Source of the DNA: Mangifera indica
Lineage: Eukaryota; Streptophyta; Magnoliopsida; Sapindales; Anacardiaceae
Length of the DNA: 64,000 nucleotides
Reading direction: 5' to 3'
Assembly: GCF_011075055.1 (NCBI RefSeq)
Contig: NC_058139.1
Location: 18,869,584-18,933,583 of the forward strand
The notes below the pieces were generated by a model. That model saw only the letters and a list, made by a program, of their open reading frames with translations, ran no database searches and was not told where the DNA came from. The position numbers and the translations under genes are program-made. Shown one piece after another: positions 52,156 to 61,706 of the stretch. The first letter of the stretch is position 1. Each line of letters opens with the position of its first letter.

Positions 52156-54240
52156 ATGGAAGATATAAAAAGTGTAGTGGAGGAAAAGGAACCTAAGGCT
52201 GAAATGATTTTTGATTTGTTTGATAATTTAGTCCAAAACTATAAAACCTATGAAAATAAAATGGGTTTTGAAACTATGATATGAACTTCAAAGAAAGGAA
52301 ATGATGGAGAGATGAGATATGTGACTTTGGCTTGTTCTTGTAATGGGAAGTTGAAAAGTAACTCTAGAAATGTTGTTAAATTAGATCCTATGACAAAAAC
52401 TGATTGTAAGGCTCAGGTTGATGCATGCATATGTTCTAATGGAAAATGGCTAATATGTTCAATTTTCTTGGATCATAACCATGAACTTAGTAGTTCATTC
52501 AAAACTCGATATTTCAAGAGAAATATAATAATGTTACCATTCATAAAAAGAAAGCTTAAAGTGAATGATATGACTAGCATTAAACTAAACAAAAATTTTA
52601 ATCCCTTTTTAGTTGAAGCAGAGGGTATTAAGAATTTGTCTTTTTTAGAGAAAGATTGTGGGAATCACATTGAAAAGGTCAGGAATCTAAGACTTGGTGT
52701 TGGTGATGCTTTTGCAATCCAAAAATATTTTTTGAAGATGCAAAATGAGAATTCAAATTTCTTATACATAATAGATTTATATAAAAAAGGTTGATTAAAG
52801 AATGTTTTATGGGTGGATGCAAGAAGTATGACTACCTTTAAAGAATTCAACGACGTTGAGACATTTGACACAATATATTTAACTAACAAGTATAATATTC
52901 CATTTGGTGCTTTTGTTGGTTTGATCATCATGGTCAGTCCACACTATGAGATTATAGATTAATGTCTTATGAGGATACATAAACATTTGTAGGACTTTTT
53001 CATTCTTGACTTACATGTATGTTGAATTGTGCTCCTAAGACAATAACTACTAATCAAGATAAGTCAATGCAAAATGCAATTGAAATTGTATTCCCTAGTA
53101 CATGACATAGATGGTGTTAATGGTATATAATGAAGAAATTGCCTAAAAGATTAGAGGTTATAGGGAATATGAAAGTATCAAATTGTCTTTCCAAAATGTT
53201 GTGTGTGATTCGTTGACAAGCAAGGACTTTGAATAACGATGGAATAGGTTCATTGCTAAACATAACCTTCATGACAATGTTTGGCTACTTGGATTGTATA
53301 GTGAAAGACAACATTGGGTGTCTGCTTTTGTAAAGGATACTTTTTGGGCAGATATGTCTACTACACAACGCAACGAAAGTATGCATGCATTCTTTGATGG
53401 ATATGTCAACTCAAAAACCATTTTAAAACAGATTGTAGAATAATATCACAATGCATTGTGAGATAAAGTGGAAAAAGAAAGAGAAGTTGATTTTAAATCT
53501 TTCAAATCGTGGTTCTTATGCATAAGCAAATAATTTCAAGATATGGATACCATTACTAAATTTAAAGAGTTTTAACAAAAGCTTGTTGCTAAACTTTATT
53601 GTTAATTTTCTTCTGCAGAAAAAGTTGATTCTTATATAGAGTTTCTAATAGAAAAAGATGTTATGATTGAAAAGACTGTCGTTATGTTCCTTTTGTGGTT
53701 TGCTTTGATAAAGCACCTAGTGATGTTACTTACAATTATTAAATATTTGAGTTTCGAGGAATTTTATGTTAGCATGTAATAATGGTGTTGATTCGTCAAA
53801 AAATTTCTCATGTACCAGAAAAGTATATTTTAAAGTGTTAGAGAAAAAATATAAACATATATCATACCAAAGTTAAAATAAGTTATAAGAGTTGGAGCAC
53901 CAATCTTGAAGGACAAAGATTTGATCATTTGTCTAATTTATTTGGCATTGTAGTAGATTTGACATCAAACAATGAGAATGATTATAATATGGTGATAGAA
54001 ATTATCAATGACATGAAGAAAAAATTAATGTTGAATGAAAGGGGTGGCAACATTTGTAAAAGTTTAAACAGTTTAAGTAATAATAGAATGCATTGTGAAG
54101 ATGTTGATGGTACTTCACAAGAGGGGAGCAATAAAATTCTTACTCCACGAACAGTTTGTAACAAAGGTTGTCCTTCATTCAAAAGAAAGCTATCAAAGAT
54201 TGATCAAATTGTTCATAAAGCAAAAGATAAGAAATCATGA
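52156..54240 (+). pseudogene. FAR1-related sequence (FRS5-like) pseudogene
   Basis: From the ATG at 52156 the sequence follows the FAR1/FHY3-related (FRS) plan. The FAR1 DNA-binding region includes NKMGFET, YVTLACSCNGK, KTDCKAQVDA and FLDHNHEL. The MULE-derived transposase-like region includes KDCGNHIEKVRNLRLG, IQKYFLKMQNENSNFLYIID, LWVDARS, TNKYNIPFGAFVG and FVKDTFW. The C-terminal tail includes GTSQEGSNKILTPR and SFKRKLSKIDQIVHKAK. Nonsense codons at 52282 (TGA where Arg is expected) and 52792 (TGA for Arg), then several frameshifts and a missing SWIM zinc finger, show that it is dead. FRS genes are domesticated transposase-derived transcription factors. Transition-type Arg-to-TGA changes fit decay under DNA methylation. 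Confidence 0.85.
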
Positions 54241-54594
54241 ATGCCAAAAAAATGATACACAAGGTTGAAGGTAAAAAATTATTAATAATAAATTTTGTTA
54301 TTCCAAATAATTATGAAAGAATTTTGTTTAGTGATAGATATTTTGTTAGTGTTTGTGAATATGTAAATGTCTAAATATTGGATTATAATATCATTGTGGA
54401 TATTAGCAAAATGATTTTTAGAATAAGAAATTGATGAACATATTTTATGTATTTCTTTTTTCTCAAGGTGTTATATGAAATTGATGTTTTTATATCTAAA
54501 TTATTTTTATTTGGTGCACTTTGATTGCATGTAAGGGTATAACATCTATGTCGAGTCTCGTTTGTTAGCTTTATTAACATTACAAATTTGATTA
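54241..54594. other. 3' flank of the FAR1-related pseudogene
   Basis: No feature except the left copy of the 9-bp TSD at 54586-54594. The sequence on the far side of the MULE (from 55493) is probably its original continuation. Confidence 0.5.
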
Positions 54595-55483
54595 GGCCAA
54601 ACGTTTATTTCCTACCCAAGGTATGCTGCAATCTCAAGTTTCCACCCTTTAATTTTGATAATACTAAACACCCACCCATGGCCGGTTAAATGTAACGGAA
54701 CCCTAACCCCTGAAAATTTAATCTCATTTCCCCCCTTAAAAGTTTAAAAACTAACATTTTTTCCCTAAACTAAGTTTGAAAAGATCGCATTTCCCCCCAT
54801 AGGGTTTAGTTTCCAAACCCCTTCACTTTCTTCGGTGCCATCGCCGACCGTCTCTCCCTCCCGATGGTTTCTCTTCCACCGACGACCCCCTTCAACTCCA
54901 CCCCAACCCATCCGACGCTGAGAGACGTCGTCTGGGAAGAGAAATCGTCTTCTTAGACGACGAAGATGAGATCGATCGATCTCGTCTTCGTCGTCTGGGA
55001 AGACGATCGTCTTCCCAGATGAAGACGACTCGTCTTCCGAAAGGATGACAAGTCGTCTAGACGACTAGGAAGACGAAGAACTTCATCTTCCCCGACGAAG
55101 TTCTTCGTCTTCTATGGCTTCTCTGATACCGATCGAAAGTTCAAATAGGAGGAAAGAGATTGTCGGAAGGAGAGGATGCTTTGGGAGGGAGAGGTCATTG
55201 ACAATGGAGCCGGAGATGTCGTCGGAGATTTCAAAAGGAAACCCTAGGGTGAAACTGCCATTTTTTAAAACTTAGGCTAGGGGAAAAATTTAGTTTTTAA
55301 AGTTTAAGGGGGCAAAAACGGATTCTATTTTAGTTTATTTTTAATATTATAGAGGAAAATGACGATTTTACCATTACCACCGTTAATTTTAACTGCTCAT
55401 GGGTGGGTGTTTGGTATTATCAAAGTTAAAGGGTGGAAACTTGAGATTACAACATACCTTGGGTGGGAAATAGTCGTTTGGCC
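54595..55483. mobile_element. Non-autonomous MULE-like element, 889 bp, perfect 9-bp TSD
   Basis: ATTTGATTA flanks both ends (54586-54594 and 55484-55492). Inverted termini GGCCAAACG...CGTTTGGCC extend about 110 bases with high similarity (ctcaagtttccaccctttaa at the left, its complement at the right), so the insertion is fairly recent. Further in, aaaagtttaaaaactaac is again inverted relative to gtttttaaagtttaag. The GC-rich centre (54830-55150) is a run of nested palindromes built on gacgacgaaga and its complement. No transposase is present. This is the best preserved member of a family with relatives at 10748, 19972, 33592 and 57687. Confidence 0.92.
54905..55115. repeat. Cluster of nested palindromes in the MULE core
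   Basis: Successive self-complementary pieces include gagatcgatcgatctc within a longer gacgacgaagat../..cttcgtcgtc arm, gggaagacgatcgtcttccc, agtcgtctagacgact, and gaagacgaagaactt opposite aagttcttcgtcttc. Most of the ~200 bases can pair with themselves. Confidence 0.9.
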
Positions 55484-55492
55484 ATTTGATTA

Positions 55493-57686
55493 TCATTAAT
55501 TTTTTATATTTTTGTATATGGCAATGATTTTCCTCCAAAGATTAGTTATGTCAAGAAAGGAATAAATGAAATATTGGTACAAATTTTGTTCTTATTTTCT
55601 TTCTTTTTATTCCCTTTGTGGTTATTATGATGATAAAGTTGTGAAAGAAATTATGCAAATGTTGGTGGTAACATTGTATTGCATATATTGCAAGGTAAAG
55701 CTAGTGAATTCGGGTGATGAAAAAGTTGTCTATGCCAAATGTTTTAATGATAGAAGACACTTTTTTTTTCTGTAATTTTTTGTGAAAAATATTTATATCA
55801 AATATCTTTTGTTGTTGTGGTTGTAAATAGTGTGTCCATTTTATGCTTATTCGCATCCTTTTATATATAGATTCTTATTTATAGCAAATATTTTATTGTA
55901 ATAGGAAATTTTTATAAAAAATATATAGCATCAAATATCTTCTACTGATGTGATTGAAAATAGTGTGTTTATTTTATGTTGATTCAAATCCTTTAATATA
56001 TTGATTCTTATCTATATAACCTGGTGTTAACTACTCATGCATTTTGTCTACAGTTTGTTCAATCCACCACCAACTTTTCCAAATTAGTTTGCTTCTTCCC
56101 CTTATCAAGCACAAATAATAAAAGTTTGTGTTTCAATTGACACCCCTAGCAAAACTCATTCGACTAGTAAAAGAAGCCAAATATTCTTTCATTTGAGCCT
56201 TCAACAAAACTCATTCGGCTAGTAGATGAAGTCAAAATCTCTCAACACATGTTTTGATATAATTTTTTTTAGTAATTTTCATTTTGTTAATTCCCTATTA
56301 TCATCATTCCGAATATACAGTTTCAAGTTTTTGAATTATATTTGGCTTATTTAAATGCTTTTGTATTTGTTTCAAATTATCATTCATCACATGTTTGTAG
56401 TTAATAGTCAAAACTTGAAAAGATTAGGTGAGAAGGATATCATATCAATTATATATGTACATATATATAAATGTGCACTTTTATCATACATGGTCGTATA
56501 ACACTTCAAAACATATAATATATTATTCTTAGTATATAAAATAACTAAAATTTGTTAAAGCTAATAGTTTTTACTATAATAATATGCCACAAAATATTAC
56601 AAATTTTGGCAACTAATGTCACATTTTCTCATATAAATATTCTACAAATGGTTTATCCTTTATCGTTTCCTAGTTTCAAAACTAAATAAGAAGAAGAAGT
56701 AAAATATAATAGTAAGACTAACTGAATTGTTCCATTGAATCTCAAGCTGCTTTGGATGTTCTAGCAACATGCGGCAAGAGGTTGACCTCATTGAACTAAA
56801 AGCAGCTAAATAAGTTACTCATTATTATGCATTCTCGTATAAATGTGTTCCCTTGGTCATATCTACATTATGTAAAATTGTGTCAATAACATAATTGAAT
56901 GGAACTACATGTATCAAAAGGTCTGAAAGAAACACCCAAGAGATCTTTCAAAGGTTTATGGTTCCTATGAGAGATCCTGAGGGTCTATCTTAAGCTTGAC
57001 TCATGTGTTTCTTTAGTAAGATATTATATAATTAAAAAAAAAAAAGAGAAAACATATGCAACTGAGCCAAAAGTCTAAGAATCTTCTTACCACTAACTAT
57101 ACTTGCATTTATACTCCAAGGCTCCATTCCTTCATAGTGGTAAATTTTCATGTGAAGATTGATAAAAGGTCAAGCATATCGCTTCCTTCATTTGTTTGTA
57201 TCAACCTTTTCATATATACTATCATGATGTTTGTGTTGAGCAATAGCAAATGTTTTCTTATTATATCATAAGTATTTATAGATTAGAACCAACTTATAAG
57301 AGTCAAGATACTTCTACACTGAAATCATGAACAAACTTGCAAAACTTTAAAGCAAGAACAAAGCTGGTGGGTGAAAGCATATTGGTTCTTGTAAAAATAT
57401 TAGCTTGAACAAGTTATCACAAGAATAAACATTATGCATCTCTAAGCTATGAGACATTAATAGTTTTAAAGGAAATGCAACCTTGCGAATTGAGAAAGTG
57501 GAACCTTCATCTCATCAAAGTTCTCAACCATAATACCATAATAGCAAAGCAACAATAATGCAAAACATTACCGTTGATGACATGGTAGGGTTGCCACATG
57601 ACAAATGAAATGACCATTGCCACATCAGCCTGTGTGAAGTCTCTATGCCTAGGATTTGTGGACATAACATTATTCAATATTTAATT
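55493..57686. other. AT-rich intergenic DNA
   Basis: A 69-codon frame at 55566-55775 (with CGYYDDKVVKEI and LYCIYCKVKLV) has some protein-like character but no family I recognise. An aaaactcattcg(a/g)ctagta phrase is repeated near 56150 and 56208. Nothing else is supported. Confidence 0.45.
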
Positions 57687-57971
57687 GGCCAAAAGATTTA
57701 TTCTCATCCAAGGTTTAGTCTGTTGTCAAACTTTTACCCACTAAGTTTCAAAAATTTAAATATTTACCTGTCAGTATTTAAAGTTAGCAAAATCTATTAG
57801 TATTAAAGTAATAATTGTCATTTAACCAATAAAATTTAAAAAAAATAGAATTTTGTCTTACTTTCCCACCTTAGTTTTAAAAACTAACAATTTTCCTCCA
57901 ATCTAAATTTTGAAAACTTATCTTTCCTCCCAATGGTTTCTTTATTTTTCCTTCCTTTTTTGGTGATTGGA
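57687..57971 (+). mobile_element. Truncated MULE-like element, left half
   Basis: Starts GGCCAAAAGATTTATTCTCA and follows the 10748 copy through ttaaaaactaacaattttcc and gaaaacttatctttcctccc. It ends abruptly where an LTR-like repeat starts (TGTAATACC at 57972), as if that element had inserted into it or joined at its middle. Confidence 0.6.
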
Positions 57972-60600
57972 CTTGTAATACCTTCGAGTATGTCCAAAGT
58001 TAATTTGGTCTTTTTGCCACTTGATTATGCTTACTTAATTGTGTTTAAATGTTTTTTGGGGTTACACGGCTGTGTGAGAAGACCACATACCCACATGTTT
58101 GTTGGCAAGGGCCAACTAGTCTTTTTCCGTGTGATATGAGAAATTGGTTAAGTGTGGGAAACATACATGTCATGTATCTTGGAGCACACACCCGTGTGTA
58201 GTCATCACATTTGAATTTTAAATAAAGATCAGTTTTACGATGATTTTGGAAATTGTCATTAATAGGTAATGGTATACATGCTTGTATATATGGTTGACAC
58301 AATCGTGTATTGCAATTTATAGTGAAAATAAAAGGGCTCAAATGTATTTGGTTGACACTTTACATCATATTTTCTAGCAAAGTGAAAAGAGAATTGACAG
58401 CCTTGGGGGAGACTTTGAAGCCTTGGACTCAAGGGAATCGTTAAGGATTAATTCTAGCCACGTGAAGACTAACTTATCGTCAAAGGAAAGGTAAGTATGG
58501 TGACTTCCCCTAAATTTTTTATTGTGTCATCTAATAGTATTTGGGTTGATTTATGATGAACTTTTAATCTCATGATATGTTACAAGCGATTGTTGAATTG
58601 CATTGTGTTGGCGAAATTTGATATAAGGAAATTATGTAGTTTTGATTAGTTGTGGTTTGATAATGATGTGAGTTTATGTATTATTTGATGTTGATGTGTA
58701 AACTTGGTTGAAACTAAGTTTATAAATTTGTAATTTTCATTTGAAAGTGGTGATGTAAGTGTATGTTACTTTTAGGCATTTGAGAGATAAATGTATGAGG
58801 ATCTACATTTTTGTTCAAGCTTCTATGGTCAAATATGATGATACTTTTTATTTTATTATATGTAGGGTTTGAAATGAGTAGGGTTTGGCTCATTTTGAGG
58901 TGTCCAAGGCTCATGCTTGAGTTCAGACTCATTGAGCTCACTTAACCATGTGTTTGCATTTAGCTCACTTGATAATTTTACTATTCAGGATTGGCTCACA
59001 TTAGCTCAAATTCATGTGCACTCGCTAGGGTTCACTTAAGATAGCTTAACTCAGTTAACAGGCTTACCTTAAGTCTCATATCAAACCAATTGAACAACAA
59101 CTTTGAAAATTAGCAATCACAACCCTAAAATCCATTGTTCCAACGTATCTTGGGTCATAGAACTAAAATTCTTCTAAATTCTTTCCAGTTTACACTTTTC
59201 TATCGTTGCTTATATGCTTAGACTCTTAGAGAATTTTAAGAAAGCTTATGAGCATACTAAATTCTTTCAACCTGGCTTCATTAATGACAGATAAAATTAA
59301 TAACTCGAACATTCAAATGAAAAGAGAAGAGGAAATGATGGATATGCTCAAAATATAGATTGTTAGTGGGAGTGACAAGACAAGATCAGATTCTGAATAG
59401 TAACTGCAAGCAAGAAAATACAATCTAACAATATGGTTCGAAAACATGAAAGGCATACAAGTTTATAGTTTTTCTGACAATTGGGAACAATCATCCAAAA
59501 AATACAATTTAACAACAAAGACTAAATGTGCCCAAAACAAACATAACATACTTTGTTAACGTCATCGAATACTAAACAGAAAAATAACAGATAGTGTTGC
59601 AGTCACGACAGTTGAATGAAAGTAATGTCAACAATCATTTGGAAGGATTGTGTATTGATAAGGTTATGTGTGCTCTCAGTGAATGAACGCACTCTCAATC
59701 TTTTCTCTTTGGGTTTTTTGTTTTTTCAATTTTTTCTCAGTTGGTAAAGCTTAGATTTAAGTTTCAAGCCTTTGAATCTTTGTATTTAAGTGGAATGGAA
59801 GAAAAGTTAAACGCATAAGCAGCAGAGGTAGTCCATAAACAATGTCATTTCTTCCAACTTAAAGAAAATTTTGCATTTAAGCGAGCTTGTGTTCGGGCTC
59901 ATAAGTCGAGCTTGGCTCTTTTAGCCTATGTTTGGTTTCAGGTTTGGGATAATTTTTCGCTAGAAATCTAAGCTTAGACTCATGTTTAGGTTCGTTTAAG
60001 GTCGACTCAAGTTTAGGCTCATTCAAGCAAAACCTATTTCAAGCTTGAACAAGCTCACTTTGAATCCAATGTGTAAGCATAGTTGGAAAGTAAAAGGTAA
60101 TTATTGGACATGAATTAGATTGCCTGGGATTTTGTTTTAGTGGTTGGAAAATGTAGATTCAAATGTAGACAAATTTATAAAAAAATCGCACTATACGCCC
60201 GTGTATAGAGGTATAACAACCATGTACTTTTGGTCACAATAGTTCTTGTGTTAGGAAATTCACGAGTGTGTTAATTTAGAAATTGATACATGCTAGTGTG
60301 GTATAAGACACACGACTGTGTATGCAACCTTGAATTATATGTCAGTGTTAGTTCAATGCATAGTCGTGTATGTGAATAAGTACACCTTCGTGCATGTAGG
60401 GTATACCTCCATGTACATTTAGAGAAATTTGGAAGTATAGGTGTATGAAATCAGTAATGCTAGATCGAAGTTTCTATACTCATAGACAACTATAAAATAA
60501 CTATTTTACCCTTATGTGGGATGATTATGAGAAAATAAATTTTAATGCCTAATGAAAGCAACATGAGATGATACTTTCATAAACATGTCCAATTATGTGT
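57972..60600 (+). repeat. LTR-like repeat, second copy of the family at 1-1010
   Basis: It begins TGTAATACCTTCGAGTATGT, close to the start of the block at 49114. From 58250 it tracks the window's first kilobase, including acccgtgta(t/g), acgactgtgtat and similar short units that recur at irregular spacing. A block of about 1.2 kb at 58865-60067 is absent from the first copy. Right-hand end not fixed. No coding domain. Confidence 0.55.
58865..60067. mobile_element. ~1.2-kb insertion, possibly a non-autonomous hAT-type element
   Basis: Comparison with the copy at 1-1010 shows extra DNA here: homology runs up to about 58860 and resumes at about 60070 (ttggaaagtaaaagg / agacaaattt). Its ends are imperfect inverted repeats (GGGTTTGAAATGAG versus CTCACTTTGAATCC), and subterminal ggctca/tgagc motifs are abundant on both sides. 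Flanks atatgtag and aatgtgta suggest but do not prove an 8-bp duplication. Confidence 0.45.
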
Positions 60601-61043
60601 TTGATAGCATGAAGGCATTTTGGGGGTGTTTGACTGTGTGTATGATGACATGAATCTCGATCAAAGTGATTTCGAGTAAAAAAATTTAGAATGACGTATT
60701 ATGTTATTCTGTGAAAGCACTTAGGGCTAGTCTATGTGATCTTGATACCCATTTGATGACTACGTATCGACGTTCATGTGATATTGCAAAAGGCCTGAGG
60801 TCCTCCTCGCCTTGGCACAAGTTTGAGTTTACATTTTGACACAAGACTTGAATCGAGTTTAGTCTCCGAAAGCTTAGTCCCTTCAATAGATTGGCTTATA
60901 TTAATTGAATAGTATTATGTATACAAATAATATGCATAACTTCACATATAAATAATGACGTGTCACTATATGATTAGATAATTTTAAATTAAAATAAAAT
61001 AATATTTAATCACATGATAACATGTCATTATTTATATATAAAG
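60601..61043. other. Intergenic with AT-rich repeat copy 5
   Basis: From about 60905 a further copy of the AT-rich dispersed family (ttttaaattaaaataaaata, aatcacatgataa) leads into the microsatellite. No gene. Confidence 0.45.

Positions 61044-61106
<63 letters not shown>
61044..61106. repeat. (TA)n microsatellite
   Basis: About 30 uninterrupted TA units, here also next to the AT-rich dispersed family, as at 3407. Confidence 0.95.
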
Positions 61107-61109
<3 letters not shown>

Positions 61110-61706
61110 TGTATATATAGTTTTATTAATAATAATTTTATAAATATTTAAATACAAACAACTTTTTTAAAAACATAAATTTGAAAGAGATTAATAAAAA
61201 TGATAATATTTAATTTGTAACAACTTTAGTTATTGTATCATTTAATTTGAAATTTACAATTTTCAGCCAAATCAATAATAGTAATACTATATTTATTACT
61301 TTAAATTAATTTTAAAATTTAAGGCATAATTATTGTTGACAATTAATTTTAAAGTTTAAAGTATTATTTATACTTTTGAAGTTAAAATTTTATATTGAAG
61401 TATTTAGAGGCAGACTGGCTCTGCGGGCCGGGCCAGGTTCGGTCCGGGGCCCATTTGCCCAGCTACAAAACAGTCTCTAAGGAAGAAATTGGAATCTCAG
61501 ATAAACCCTGATTCTCCAAACTTTTCAGTGGTTTCTAACTTGAAAGGTATGCGATCTAGAAATCTCTGCTCTTCGCCATAGTGAAAGTTTATAAATCTAT
61601 GGCTTTTTCTTAGCATCCAAACAAGCACGTTTGAAATGGATTTCTTTTTCATGGAAACCAGGTAATTTTAAAGGGAGAGCGAGTGCTTAGACATGTATAA
61701 TTGAAG
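61107..61706 (+). other. Upstream region and leader of the PPR gene
   Basis: 61107-61400 is AT-rich. A GC-rich patch at 61405-61460 (gggccgggccaggttcggtc) precedes sequence of ordinary transcribed composition. The leader probably begins near 61480. Confidence 0.4.

Noticed and set aside
54830..55200. Palindromic core of the MULE as a coding Arg/Glu/Ser-rich exon
   Set aside because: The sequence is self-complementary and its frames are by-products of gacgacgaaga repeats; no long open frame continues across it.
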